From Methanoculleus sp. UBA430 (GTDB taxonomy: Archaea > Halobacteriota > Methanomicrobia > Methanomicrobiales > Methanoculleaceae): a DNA stretch of 64,000 nucleotides. The translations under genes and the position numbers were made by a program. Below are positions 52,108-61,025 of the stretch, one piece after another (the first letter of the stretch is position 1; each line of letters starts with the position of its first letter). The stretch lies in contig NZ_DAXW01000004.1 in assembly GCF_002506585.1 (NCBI RefSeq), positions 62,001 through 126,000 of the forward strand, read 5' to 3'. The notes under the pieces are model-generated. The model ran no database searches and was not told where the DNA came from. It worked only from the letters and a program-made list of their open reading frames with translations.

Positions 52108-53677
52108 CGGAGCGGACCGTCAGGAAGACCGGGCCCCGGAGGTCCACCTTTTTGTTGTGGTCGGTGACGTAGCGCATCGCGTACTCTTCGATCCGCAGGT
52201 TGACGTCGGAGGGGAGCTTCGACATCTTCACCTGGACAGTGGTCCCCTCCCCGCACCGTGCTGCCTCCTCGATCCGGGCGGCGGCGAGGCTTGCCACGGC
52301 GTCGAGGTAGGTGATGCCGGTCGAGACCCCGTCACGCCGGACTTCCGCCCACTTCTCGGTGTCGGGGACGCCGAGCACCGCGCCGTTGTGGACATAGACC
52401 TCGTTCGCGCAGGCCGGTCCGCAGAGCTTCGTGTTGGACTCGGGCTCCTCGACGATCACCTCGACCCCTCTCCCGGCAATCTCGCCGGTCCACGCGGTGA
52501 AGGCGCAGGGTCCGGGGGCGGCGGCGTGCTCGGCGGCCGTGGTGCGGATCGCATCCGCCATCCGCTTCCCGACCGCCGATGCGGGTTCGACACGCAGGTG
52601 GACCGCACCCGCGATCTCGCGGTCGGAGAGGTCCTGCGGGAAGAACTGCGGGTAGGTGAGTTCGCGGACGTCGTTCGAACGGTAGGCGATCATCGCGAGC
52701 CGCTCCACGCCGAGGCCGAGGTTCATCACCGGGACGCCGATCCCGTACTCCGCGAGCGCCGAGGGGGAGTAGATCCCGAAGGTCGCGACCTCCACCCAGC
52801 CGAGGACCGGGTGGCGGGCGTAGACCTCCGTCTGGGTGTCGGGCATGTAGTACTTCGACCGCTTCTCGTCGGGCTGGAACCGGAATTCCTCAAAGCCGAA
52901 GGCCGAGAGGAGGGCCTCGCTGACGGCTTTCCCCTCTTCGAGGGTGACGTCCTCCCCGGCAACGACGCAGGAGGCCGAGTGGTAGGTCATCAGCCGGGTG
53001 GGCCCCTCTTCCTGCTCGCGCCGGAAGCACCGGTCGACCGAGAAGAGCCGTATCGGGAGATGGCGCTTCTCCCAGATGGAGGAGAGCGTCATGAACCAGC
53101 CGCTCGTCATGTGGCTCCGGAGGGTGTTCCGCGACGACTCGGGGGCGAGCGCCCGGAACTCCGGGAAGACCGCATCCAGGATGTGGACCACGGTCGCGTC
53201 GTCGGCCTCGAGCACGGCCGCGAGTTCGTGCGTCAGTTCGTCGCCGTCGATCGTCCCCTTCTTGTAGCCGTGAAGGGTCTCGCGGAGCTTCTCCTCGATC
53301 TGGGGCGTCAGCGCACGGCCGAGGATCCCCTCGATCCCCTCAAGCTGCTTCTTCGCGATCCCGACGTTCGGGCGGGGCAGGCCGCCGAGGTAGAAGACCC
53401 GGTCGAGGACGGCCATTGCTTCAGGGCCGAACTGCCGGTAGATGTCCGATTCCTCGACGATCAGGGGGTTGATCGCCTCGTCAAACCCCATCGCAAGGTA
53501 GGTCTCGCGGAGCCGCTGCACGATCTCGAAGATCGGGTGCGGGGTCGCCCGGGTGTACTTCAGCCGGGGGTACCGGCCTGCAACCCCTGCCGGGGTCAGG
53601 ACCGACGGCCCTTCGTGCCATGCGTGCTCGAAGTCCTCTCTCGCCTTCTGCTTGAACGTTTCAACATCGAATCTCAT
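52085..53677 (-). CDS. sepS: O-phosphoseryl-tRNA(Cys) synthetase (SepRS)
   Basis: Charges tRNA-Cys with phosphoserine, the first step of tRNA-dependent cysteine synthesis found in methanogens. The 530 residues start [27 protein letters not shown] and show class II features: RFRRE-type motif 2 in [29 protein letters not shown] for phosphoserine binding, and [20 protein letters not shown] as motif 3. The partner SepCysS is not in the window. ATG 53677 overlaps the taw1 stop (ATGA). It overlaps the opposite otsAB 3' end by 23 bases, a true convergent overlap. Confidence 0.96.
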   Translation of the reverse strand: MRFDVETFKQKAREDFEHAWHEGPSVLTPAGVAGRYPRLKYTRATPHPIFEIVQRLRETYLAMGFDEAINPLIVEESDIYRQFGPEAMAVLDRVFYLGGLPRPNVGIAKKQLEGIEGILGRALTPQIEEKLRETLHGYKKGTIDGDELTHELAAVLEADDATVVHILDAVFPEFRALAPESSRNTLRSHMTSGWFMTLSSIWEKRHLPIRLFSVDRCFRREQEEGPTRLMTYHSASCVVAGEDVTLEEGKAVSEALLSAFGFEEFRFQPDEKRSKYYMPDTQTEVYARHPVLGWVEVATFGIYSPSALAEYGIGVPVMNLGLGVERLAMIAYRSNDVRELTYPQFFPQDLSDREIAGAVHLRVEPASAVGKRMADAIRTTAAEHAAAPGPCAFTAWTGEIAGRGVEVIVEEPESNTKLCGPACANEVYVHNGAVLGVPDTEKWAEVRRDGVSTGITYLDAVASLAAARIEEAARCGEGTTVQVKMSKLPSDVNLRIEEYAMRYVTDHNKKVDLRGPVFLTVRSVIPEQQT

Positions 53678-54567
53678 ATCTTCCGCTCCAGACAGACGAC
53701 CCGGCTTGCCGGGCTCTCGTCTCTGATAACATAATCGCAATGCTGCGCAATTTTCTCCGCAAACTCCCTGACATCCTCGTGTTCAGGCATCTGGTCCTTC
53801 TGCAGCCGGTTCCTACTGTACCCCAGATACATATAACCCTTTACCTCCACGAACCGGGCCCCGGAATCCTGGTAAAGCGCCGCGTAGCCTTCGGGGCAGA
53901 AGTCGTTGTAGCCCCGGACCACGGTGGTGCGGATGGCGGACCGCCGATCGGCAAGCCCGGCAAGGCTCTCGCGGATCCGGTCCCAGTAGTCCTCCTGCGG
54001 CCGGCAGAGCCGGAGGTAGGTCTCGCGGTCGGGGGCGTCGAGGGATACGTAGACCTGGTAGGGCCGGCAGCGGGAAAGGACTTCGGGCCGGGTGCCGTTC
54101 GAGACGAGGAACGTCGTGTAGCCGTCGGCGTTGAGGCCGTCGATCAGGTCAGCAAGCCGCGAGTAGCAGGTGGGCTCCCCGGAGAGGGAGACTGCGACCA
54201 TCGTGGGGGCGAGGGCTTCGGCGAACCGTTCCGGCGCGACGTAGGGCGAGACCTTGTAGCCCGAGAGTGCCCTCTTCTGGAGGCGGCGAAGGTTTGCGAT
54301 GATCGCCTCCGGCGGGCACTCCTCCTCTTCCACGACCTCGTGCTCGAACGACCGCCAGCAGAAGAGGCACTGCTGGTTGCATTTGAGGGTCGGGGTCATC
54401 TGGACGCAGCGGTGGCTCTCGATGCCGTAGAACTGCGCCTTGTAGCACATCTCCCCGCCCCTGAGCGCCCGCTTGTTCCACATGCAGGGCTTGACGGCCG
54501 CCGAGGAGGCGGGGCTGACGAACTGGTAGCCCTGCTTCCGCAGAGCCTTACATGCTTCTGAGCGCAT
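53674..54567 (-). CDS. taw1: tRNA 4-demethylwyosine synthase (Taw1)
   Basis: Radical SAM enzyme that builds the tricyclic base of wyosine at G37 of tRNA-Phe. The 297 residues have the radical [12 protein letters not shown] cluster (Cys63, Cys67, Cys70) and additional cysteines 28, 41 and 54 for the second Fe-S cluster, plus [19 protein letters not shown] and [20 protein letters not shown] 54567 overlaps the end of argS by 20 bases; no later start is suitable. Confidence 0.95.
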   Translation of the reverse strand: MRSEACKALRKQGYQFVSPASSAAVKPCMWNKRALRGGEMCYKAQFYGIESHRCVQMTPTLKCNQQCLFCWRSFEHEVVEEEECPPEAIIANLRRLQKRALSGYKVSPYVAPERFAEALAPTMVAVSLSGEPTCYSRLADLIDGLNADGYTTFLVSNGTRPEVLSRCRPYQVYVSLDAPDRETYLRLCRPQEDYWDRIRESLAGLADRRSAIRTTVVRGYNDFCPEGYAALYQDSGARFVEVKGYMYLGYSRNRLQKDQMPEHEDVREFAEKIAQHCDYVIRDESPASRVVCLERKI

Positions 54568-56212
54568 CGATACCAAGGGTCGCGAGGGACTCCTGCAGGG
54601 TGTTCCTGACCGCGTCCACAAGCGTGAGCCGGCTGTTTCGGGTCTCGCCCTCGCTCTTCAAGACCGGATCGTAGTGGTAGAAGGCGTTGAAGAGGTCGGC
54701 GAGCTCGCGGGCGTAGGCGGCGACGAGATGCGGGCGGAGTTCCTCCACGGTCTGCTCGATGACGGCCGGGAACCGGGCAAGGTGCCGGGCGAGCGCGACC
54801 TCGTGCTCGGTCTCAAGCGTGTATGTCCGCGTAAACTCCCCGGCCTTATCGAGGATGCTGCAGGCCCGGGCGTGGGCGTACTGGATGTAGGGGCCGCTCT
54901 GTCGCTCGAAGTCGAGAGCCTCCTTCCAGTCAAAGACCGTGCTCTTTTCGGGGGAGACCTTCACGATGTCGTAGCGGATGGCGGCGATGGCGACCGACTT
55001 TGCGATGGCGCACCGCTCCTCAAAGGAGAGTTCCGGCCGGCGCGTGGTCACCTCGTCATACGCCTTCGCGGCAACCTCCTCGATGAGTTCGTCTGCCGAG
55101 ACGAATTTGCCCGCTCGGGTACTCATCGAGCCTTCGGGGAGGGAGACGAACTCGAAGAAGACAATCTCGGGCGGCTGCTCGCCGAGGAGTGTGAGGGTGG
55201 CCCGGAGCTGGGCGCCGATCAGTTTGTGGTCCGCGCCGAGCACGTCGATCATCCTGTCGTAGTTGCGTCCCTTCCAGGTGTGGTAGGCGAGGTCACGGGT
55301 GCTGTAGACCGACGTGCCGTCGCTCCGCCGGAGGATGTACTTCTTCTCGAAGCCCTGCTCGGTGAGGTTGACCCAGAGGGTCTCGTCCTCGTGGGCCTGC
55401 GGCAGGCGCCGGACCCGCTCGATGATCCGGTCGACGTCGCCGATCCGGACGAAGTCGCTCTCCCAGACGAACCGGTCGTGGTGAACGTTTAAGGCCGCGA
55501 GGGTCGCCTTGATCCCCTCCGCGCAGAGGGAGACGGCTGTGCGGAACTTTTTCACGGTCTCCGCGTCGCCGCGCTCCACGAGCTGCATGAGGTGGTCGAT
55601 CTCTTTTGTGATCTCCGGATTCTTCTCGATCTCCCGGTTCGCCGCGATGTAGACCCTGGCGACGTAATGGTCCGGCTTCTCGCCCTCCTTGCGGGGGATA
55701 TCGAGGTGGTCGAATCCCCAGGAGACGATGGCGATCTGGCGCCCCATATCATTGAGATAATACTGCACCTCGAGCGCGTGTCCGGCCTTCCGGAAGGCCC
55801 GGGCGAGGGAGTCGCCGATGACGGTGTTTCTGATGTGCCCGACGTGGAGCGGGCCGTTCGGGTTCGCGCTCGTGTGTTCGAGCACGACCCGGCCCGTTCG
55901 GCGCTGGAGGGCCCCGTAGCCTGGATCAAGGGCTTCCCTGACGGCGTCGGCGAGGAGTGTGGGGCCGAACCGGAAGTTGACGTAGGGGCCGGTCGCCTCG
56001 ACCCTGATATCGCCGAGCGAGGGGTCCGCGGAGAGTTTCTCCGCGATATCGGCGGCGATCTTTGCGGGAGCCCGCTTCTCAACTTTCGCACGTTTGAACG
56101 CTATCGTTGAGGCGAGATCGGCGTGATCCCCGCCTGTCGTGAGGAGGGCGTCCTCCTCACCGGTGCATGCGCGGAGCATGCGCTCAATCTGTTGGTACTT
56201 CTCCTGGAACAT
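54548..56212 (-). CDS. argS: Arginyl-tRNA synthetase
   Basis: Class I synthetase of 554 residues. It shows an N-terminal additional domain, ANPNGPLHVGHIRN with the HVGH motif, a degenerate KMSKS in SMSTRAGKFVS, YDIVKVSPEKSTVFDWKEALDFERQSGPY and a C-terminal anticodon-binding domain ending [12 protein letters not shown] 56212 shares one base with the aRF1 stop. Part of the aRF1-ArgS-Taw1-SepRS set. Confidence 0.97.
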   Translation of the reverse strand: MFQEKYQQIERMLRACTGEEDALLTTGGDHADLASTIAFKRAKVEKRAPAKIAADIAEKLSADPSLGDIRVEATGPYVNFRFGPTLLADAVREALDPGYGALQRRTGRVVLEHTSANPNGPLHVGHIRNTVIGDSLARAFRKAGHALEVQYYLNDMGRQIAIVSWGFDHLDIPRKEGEKPDHYVARVYIAANREIEKNPEITKEIDHLMQLVERGDAETVKKFRTAVSLCAEGIKATLAALNVHHDRFVWESDFVRIGDVDRIIERVRRLPQAHEDETLWVNLTEQGFEKKYILRRSDGTSVYSTRDLAYHTWKGRNYDRMIDVLGADHKLIGAQLRATLTLLGEQPPEIVFFEFVSLPEGSMSTRAGKFVSADELIEEVAAKAYDEVTTRRPELSFEERCAIAKSVAIAAIRYDIVKVSPEKSTVFDWKEALDFERQSGPYIQYAHARACSILDKAGEFTRTYTLETEHEVALARHLARFPAVIEQTVEELRPHLVAAYARELADLFNAFYHYDPVLKSEGETRNSRLTLVDAVRNTLQESLATLGIDALRSM

Positions 56213-57489
56213 CAGTATCCGGTCCTGTAGCGCAGGATCGCTGCGATCCCGCCGAATGCGTTATAAAGCATCGAGCCTTCTTCGAAGTCATCCGATATGA
56301 TCCGAACCGTCGCGCTGCTCTGGTCCGCGAGGGTCGTCAGTTCGTCGATGATGTCGGCCTCTTCTGCCACGTAGAGCGGGGAGCCGTCGCTCGGGCAGGT
56401 GCCGAAGTCGAGGTCCTTGATGTGCTTGCCCGGCTCGAGGCTGACCGTCCGCTCCTCGGTGTAGTCACTGTTTTGGCAGGCAAGTTTCAGTCGGGCTCGC
56501 CTGAGTTTGTCTGAGAGGAGGAGGGTGTCGACGGCACCAAGCTCCAGGTTCTTCCGGACGCTCTCCTCACCGTAGGAAGATGCTCCATCGTCCTTTACCA
56601 GCTCCTGGAGGAACCGGTTCATCACGTTCTTCTCCTTGATGATATCAAGGCCCTTCAAGGCATCCGATGCATTCTCGACGAGTTCGGCAAGCCCGCTCTC
56701 ATTCGTGTAGGAGACGTCGAAGAGCCCGATAATCCTTTTTTGCAGCTCGTGGTGGAGGTAGCCGCCCGCTTCGAACTCCTCCTTCGTCGGGGTCGGGCCG
56801 CCGATCAGCACGCCCTTGAACCGCTCGAAGAAGTCCTTCTCGGCAAGGAAGATATCGCTCGCCCGGTCACCGATCTTCTTGTAGAATTCGTTGATGGCGA
56901 TCAGCCGCAGTCGCTGGAAACGGACGCTCGATTGACCCCCTTTTCGCTGCTTGCCGGGGACCGTCGAGGTGACTCCGTGGACCGGCTCGATACGGTTGCC
57001 CCGCAAAAAGCCGATGTAGGCCTCCCGCCGGTCGAGGACGATCAGGCCGTAGATCTCCTTCTCCCCGAGCATCTGCTGCAGCGGTTCGAGTTCGAACGAA
57101 GAACTGCACCGGTACATGTAGGTGTTGATCGGTTCGGGCGGCTCGATGATCTCGCAGTCGAGGTCGGTGCGGTCGCCGCCGATGTTGATCGTGCCGCAGA
57201 AGACCGCCATGCCGTTCTCCGGCGGGCGCTTGTAGTACTTCAGTCGGGAGAGGATTGAGGATATGGCACTCTGGACGTTCGTCCGGGTCTGTTTGCTCTT
57301 GATGTTTGCGCACTGTCCGAACTCATCGCGGAGCTGCGCGGTCACGTCGTATATCTGCTTATCCGGAGGTATATAGAGGGTGATCAGCTCGGTACCGCTC
57401 CCTTCCTTCTCCGCAAGCCGTTCAAGCATCTTCTTGAATTCGTAGCGCTTTCGCGGCGTATCCATCTCTTGTGTTTGTGTTTCTTCCAT
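56212..57489 (-). CDS. prf1: Peptide chain release factor aRF1
   Basis: Reads all stop codons and releases the protein chain. The 425 residues have NIKS at 62-65 for stop-codon reading, the catalytic GGQ at 184-186 (KQRKGGQSSVRFQRLR) and a C-terminal domain that contacts aRF3/aEF1A. A TATA box at 57531-57540 (minus) leads to ATG 57489, preceded by a 21-base leader. First gene of a four-gene translation operon. Confidence 0.97.
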   Translation of the reverse strand: MEETQTQEMDTPRKRYEFKKMLERLAEKEGSGTELITLYIPPDKQIYDVTAQLRDEFGQCANIKSKQTRTNVQSAISSILSRLKYYKRPPENGMAVFCGTINIGGDRTDLDCEIIEPPEPINTYMYRCSSSFELEPLQQMLGEKEIYGLIVLDRREAYIGFLRGNRIEPVHGVTSTVPGKQRKGGQSSVRFQRLRLIAINEFYKKIGDRASDIFLAEKDFFERFKGVLIGGPTPTKEEFEAGGYLHHELQKRIIGLFDVSYTNESGLAELVENASDALKGLDIIKEKNVMNRFLQELVKDDGASSYGEESVRKNLELGAVDTLLLSDKLRRARLKLACQNSDYTEERTVSLEPGKHIKDLDFGTCPSDGSPLYVAEEADIIDELTTLADQSSATVRIISDDFEEGSMLYNAFGGIAAILRYRTGY

Positions 57490-57530
57490 TGGGGATTCAC
57501 CCGGCTTGCCAAAGGTTGTTCATATATCGA

Positions 57531-57540
57531 AGCTACTATG
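57531..57540 (-). promoter_or_regulatory. TATA box of the aRF1 operon
   Basis: Minus strand TCGATATATG, about 42-51 bases before the aRF1 ATG. Confidence 0.45.
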
Positions 57541-57609
57541 TGTTTCTCCGGGGAAGGCATAAATATGCGCACATTCGCCGCGTCCCCTCCGGGCACGCTC
57601 CATGCGCCG

Positions 57610-58104
57610 TCATTGCACGCAGCGGCAGGCGAGGCAGATCGTCTTTGCATCGACGATCCGGCCGTCTGCAATCATCACCGCAAGATCTCTGACCGGAACG
57701 CGGACGACCTCGATCACCTCGTCGTCGTCCATTGAGTAGTCGGAGCAGGGGGAGAGGCCTTCTGCGAGGTAGAGCCAGATCCGCTCGTCGGTGTAGCCGG
57801 GGGAGGGGTAGATCCAGCCTTTCGGGACGAATGTCTCGGCCTTCATCCCGGTCTCCTCGATCAGTTCGCGATACGCGGTCTCCTGCGGCTCCTCGCCCTC
57901 GTCGATGGTCCCGGCCGGCGCCTCGAATATGTAGTCGTCGATAGCAAACCGGTACTGCCGGATCAGGTAGCAGTCGTCCCCGATGACCGGAAGGATGGCG
58001 ACTGCTCCGCCGGGGTGGACGACCACCCGCTCCGTTCTCTTCCCGTTCGGGAGGGTGATCTCCTTCTTCTCGATGGTAAGCCGCTTTCCGTGGTAAATCT
58101 CCAT
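57610..58104 (-). CDS. Nudix hydrolase, ADP-ribose pyrophosphatase-like
   Basis: A 164-residue hydrolase with the Nudix box at 65-86 (GTIDEGEEP... to ...RELIEETG; Glu80, Glu83 and Glu84 should bind metal), preceded by EAPAG as in ADP-ribose pyrophosphatases. The start MEIYHGKRLTIEKKEITLPNG is typical of this subgroup. GAGGT lies before ATG 58104; the frame continues upstream into queC. It follows queC by two bases and probably shares its transcript. Confidence 0.93.
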   Translation of the reverse strand: MEIYHGKRLTIEKKEITLPNGKRTERVVVHPGGAVAILPVIGDDCYLIRQYRFAIDDYIFEAPAGTIDEGEEPQETAYRELIEETGMKAETFVPKGWIYPSPGYTDERIWLYLAEGLSPCSDYSMDDDEVIEVVRVPVRDLAVMIADGRIVDAKTICLACRCVQ

Positions 58105-58106
58105 AG

Positions 58107-58775
58107 TTACCTCTCGTAGGTGATCGGGTCCTCGATGCCGAGTTCCCGGAACGCCTCTCTCCGGTAGTGGCAGGATGAGCAGATCCCGCATGCTTTATCG
58201 TTGTTCTGGTAGCAGGACCAGGTCTCCTGGTAGGGGACGCCGAGCGAGAGGCCCTTTTTGATGATATCCACCTTTGACATCCGGACGAAGGGCGTCATCA
58301 GGGTGATCCGGGGCTCCGCCGCCGTGCCGAGGTCGACCACCCGCTGGAACGCCTCGATGAATTCCGGCCGGCAGTCGGGGTAGCCCGGGTAGTCCCCGGT
58401 CTGGACGCCGATGAAGACCGCTCCCGCCCGCCGGGCCTCGGCGAGGCTCGTCGCGATGGCGAGGAGGTTGCCGTTCCGGAAGGGGACGTAGGTGCTTGGT
58501 ATCCCCTCCTCCTCGCCGGCATACGCCTCGACCGGGATCGCGGTGTCGGTCAGGCTCGACGCCCCGATCTTCGTGAAATGTTCGAGGCTGATCTCGACGA
58601 ACTCCTGTGCATCGAGCAGGGTCGCGATTCTTTGAGCACACGCGCGCTCCTTTGCCGCCGTCCGCTGCCCGTAGGTGAAGTGGAGCGCGATGATATCGTA
58701 GCCCATATCCTTTGCGACGTAGGCGAGCGTGGTGGAGTCCATGCCGCCCGAGAGAAGACAGACTGCCTTCATCAT
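58107..58775 (-). CDS. queC: 7-cyano-7-deazaguanine (preQ0) synthase
   Basis: ATP-dependent conversion of 7-carboxy-7-deazaguanine to preQ0, precursor of archaeosine in tRNA. The 222 residues show the PP-loop SGGMDST (9-15), [18 protein letters not shown], and the zinc site in [18 protein letters not shown] near the C-terminus. ATG 58775 overlaps the queE stop (ATGA); a second ATG follows at once. The frame is open upstream inside queE. Confidence 0.96.
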   Translation of the reverse strand: MMKAVCLLSGGMDSTTLAYVAKDMGYDIIALHFTYGQRTAAKERACAQRIATLLDAQEFVEISLEHFTKIGASSLTDTAIPVEAYAGEEEGIPSTYVPFRNGNLLAIATSLAEARRAGAVFIGVQTGDYPGYPDCRPEFIEAFQRVVDLGTAAEPRITLMTPFVRMSKVDIIKKGLSLGVPYQETWSCYQNNDKACGICSSCHYRREAFRELGIEDPITYER

Positions 58776-59380
58776 TTTACCCCCAGGATTTTGTGGAGTT
58801 GCACCTGGAACCTCACCGGGAGGTTCTCCTCGACGATATAGTCCGCGATGGCGTGGTAGTCGCATCCTTCCACCGGTGAGATGAAGACCTCGCCCCGGAT
58901 CTCGCGACCGGCCATCACCGCCCGGGCGTAGAAGAGGTCGTCCTCGTCCGCCACCACGAACTTGACGCAGTCGCGCCGGCTGATGAAGGGGAGGAGCCGG
59001 ATGTCGCTTCTCTCGCCTGAAGAGGGGCACTTGACGTCCATACAGATGGACGCATAGGTCTGCATCTCGCGGAAGTCCCGGGTGCCGTTCGTCTCGATCT
59101 CGACGTTATACCCATGAATGCTGAACTTCTTGAGGAGTTCGAGAACCTCCTCCCGCTGCAGGAGCGGCTCCCCGCCGGTGATGCAGATATGTTTCCCGTT
59201 CAGGAGCCAGACCTGGTCGAGGACCTCGGTCACGCTCATCTCCTCGCCTCCTTCCCGGGCGTAGGGGGTATCGCACCAGGCGCACTGGAGGTTGCACCCG
59301 GCGAGCCTGATGAAGGTGCAGGGCCGCCCCTGGTTCAATCCCTCCCCCTGGAGACTCCGGAAGATCTCACTGACGATCAT
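58772..59380 (-). CDS. queE: 7-carboxy-7-deazaguanine synthase
   Basis: Radical SAM enzyme that makes the deazaguanine ring from 6-carboxy-tetrahydropterin. The 202 residues have [14 protein letters not shown], the [12 protein letters not shown] cluster (Cys29, Cys33, Cys36), ITGGEPLLQ and a C-terminal [10 protein letters not shown], all typical. It overlaps queD by 14 bases and queC by 4. Function depends on the queD product. Confidence 0.96.
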   Translation of the reverse strand: MIVSEIFRSLQGEGLNQGRPCTFIRLAGCNLQCAWCDTPYAREGGEEMSVTEVLDQVWLLNGKHICITGGEPLLQREEVLELLKKFSIHGYNVEIETNGTRDFREMQTYASICMDVKCPSSGERSDIRLLPFISRRDCVKFVVADEDDLFYARAVMAGREIRGEVFISPVEGCDYHAIADYIVEENLPVRFQVQLHKILGVK

Positions 59381-59780
59381 AGGTGCGCTCTGCGTAACAG
59401 GACGTCGATTCCCAGACCCGGATCTTTGCCACGCGGGCGTCGCGGCCCTGGCGTGCGGCTTCGGCGTCGATCATCTCCGCGATCAGCCCTGCAAGGAGTT
59501 CGCTCGTCGGGTCGCCCTCGGTGGTGACGACCGGGTGGAACGTCTCGATGCACGCCGCCATGGGGTCATCCGCGTTCAGGATCACCTGGTGGTCGAACCG
59601 CCCGACGACCTCTTTGATGCAGTTATAGTCAAGGACGATCCCGGTGCGCTCATCGGCAGTACCCTCGATCCAGACCTCTACCCGCCACTGGTGACCGTGC
59701 AGCCGGAAACACTTCCCCTGATAGTGAATCAGGCGATGGGTTGCCTCGAAAAAAACCTCCTTGTATATCCGGGTTCTCAT
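59367..59780 (-). CDS. queD: 6-carboxy-tetrahydropterin synthase
   Basis: First committed step of the preQ0 pathway, from 7,8-dihydroneopterin triphosphate. The 137 residues contain the zinc ligands His15, His28 and His30, catalytic Cys24 (CFRLHGH), VLDYNCIKEVV, PTSELLAGLI and the glutamate of IRVWESTSCYAE. A symmetric TATA sequence at 59801-59816 precedes ATG 59780 with almost no leader. It opens the queD-queE-queC-Nudix operon. Confidence 0.95.
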   Translation of the reverse strand: MRTRIYKEVFFEATHRLIHYQGKCFRLHGHQWRVEVWIEGTADERTGIVLDYNCIKEVVGRFDHQVILNADDPMAACIETFHPVVTTEGDPTSELLAGLIAEMIDAEAARQGRDARVAKIRVWESTSCYAERTYDRQ

Positions 59781-59800
59781 CCATGAAGGTTGCTCGTCAG

Positions 59801-59816
59801 GATATAATATTATATC
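59801..59816. promoter_or_regulatory. Symmetric TATA promoter of queD
   Basis: GATATAATATTATATC is a perfect palindrome, 21-36 bases before the queD ATG. Read either way it is a good TATA box; only the queD direction has a gene at short range. Confidence 0.5.
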
Positions 59817-59868
59817 ATCTCCCGATCAAATAGTTAAGGCGAAAGATCGGCGCGCAGCCGGGTTCCAC

Positions 59869-59880
59869 AATATATAAATC
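59869..59880 (+). promoter_or_regulatory. TATA box of the rps12 operon
   Basis: AATATATAAATC, about 75 bases before rps12. A second candidate, GTTTTATAGC, lies at 59894-59903. GAGGGT just before the ATG at 59954 is the ribosome site. Confidence 0.55.
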
Positions 59881-59953
59881 CGCGACGCGCGTTGTTTTAT
59901 AGCACACCAGGAGTTGCTCCTATCTACAAATTCAACCGATACGAGGGTATTCG

Positions 59954-60382
59954 ATGGGAAATGGTAAATTTGCAGCCCGAAAACTGAAGCGCGACGCAAA
60001 GTTCAACAGATGGCACGACACCGTCTACGTGCGGCGCCAGCTCGGGCTCGATGTGAAATCCGACCCCCTTGAGGGAGCACCGCAGGGCCGCGGGATCGTT
60101 CTCGAGAAGGTGGGTGTGGAGGCAAAGCAGCCGAACTCTGCTATCCGCAAGTGCGTCCGCGTGCAGTTGATCAAGAACGGTCGTCAGGTGACCGCATTCG
60201 CCGTCGGCGACGGTGCCATCAACTTCATCGACGAGCACGATGAGGTCGAGATCGAGGGGATCGGCGGCAGGCTGGGCCGGTCGATGGGTGATATCCCCGG
60301 TGTCCGGTTCGTCGTGACCAAGGTGAACAACGTCAGCCTGAGTGAAATGGTTATCGGGCGCAAGGAGAAGCCGCGGAGGTAA
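59954..60382 (+). CDS. rps12: 30S ribosomal protein S12
   Basis: Decoding-centre protein of 142 residues, start [20 protein letters not shown], then [34 protein letters not shown] core with the conserved [15 protein letters not shown] and [12 protein letters not shown], the archaeal form. It starts its own transcript here; rpl30e and nusA, which often lie just upstream in other euryarchaea, are absent. Confidence 0.97.
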   Translation: MGNGKFAARKLKRDAKFNRWHDTVYVRRQLGLDVKSDPLEGAPQGRGIVLEKVGVEAKQPNSAIRKCVRVQLIKNGRQVTAFAVGDGAINFIDEHDEVEIEGIGGRLGRSMGDIPGVRFVVTKVNNVSLSEMVIGRKEKPRR

Positions 60383-60387
60383 GTGGT

Positions 60388-60996
60388 ATGGTGGAAGCAG
60401 AAGCAGGAACCACGCAGCCGGCGGAAGCAGGAACGCCTCAACTCCTCTTTAATCGCTGGGACATGAGCGAGGTCGAGATCCAGGATCCGAGCCTTGCCCG
60501 TTACGTAAACCTGCACACGATGATCGTGCCGCACTCCTGCGGCAAGCTCGTCGGCCAGCAGTTCAACAAGAGCAACATGCTGATCGTCGAACGCCTGATC
60601 AACAAGTTGATGCAGAGCGAGAAGAACACCGGCAAGAAAGAACTCACCATCCGCATCGTCCGCGAGGCCTTCGAGATCGTCAACAAGAAGACGAAGAAGA
60701 ACCCGGTCCAGGTGCTGGTGGATGCAGTCGCGAACACCGGGCCCCGTGAGGAGACCGTCCGGCTGAAGTACGGTGGCATCAACGTCCCGAAGTCGGTCGA
60801 TACCGCACCCCAGCGCCGTGTTGATACTGCGCTCCGGTTCATCACTGCCGGTGTCCTCCAGGCGAGCCACAAGAAGAAGAAGACCGTGAGCGAGGCGCTT
60901 GCCGAAGAGCTGATCTCTGCCGCGAACGGTGATACCCGCTCCTATGCAGTCTCGAAGAAAGAAGAGAGAGAACGTATCGCAAAAGCTGCCCGCTAA
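60388..60996 (+). CDS. rps7: 30S ribosomal protein S7
   Basis: Small-subunit head protein of 202 residues: [50 protein letters not shown] and a C-terminal [34 protein letters not shown] match archaeal S7. The first 20 residues ([16 protein letters not shown]) are a low-complexity acidic leader with an internal AEAGT repeat. It starts five bases after rps12. Confidence 0.96.
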   Translation: MVEAEAGTTQPAEAGTPQLLFNRWDMSEVEIQDPSLARYVNLHTMIVPHSCGKLVGQQFNKSNMLIVERLINKLMQSEKNTGKKELTIRIVREAFEIVNKKTKKNPVQVLVDAVANTGPREETVRLKYGGINVPKSVDTAPQRRVDTALRFITAGVLQASHKKKKTVSEALAEELISAANGDTRSYAVSKKEERERIAKAAR

Positions 60997-61025
60997 ACCC
61001 CCCTATTATTTTTTCGGTGTAATTC

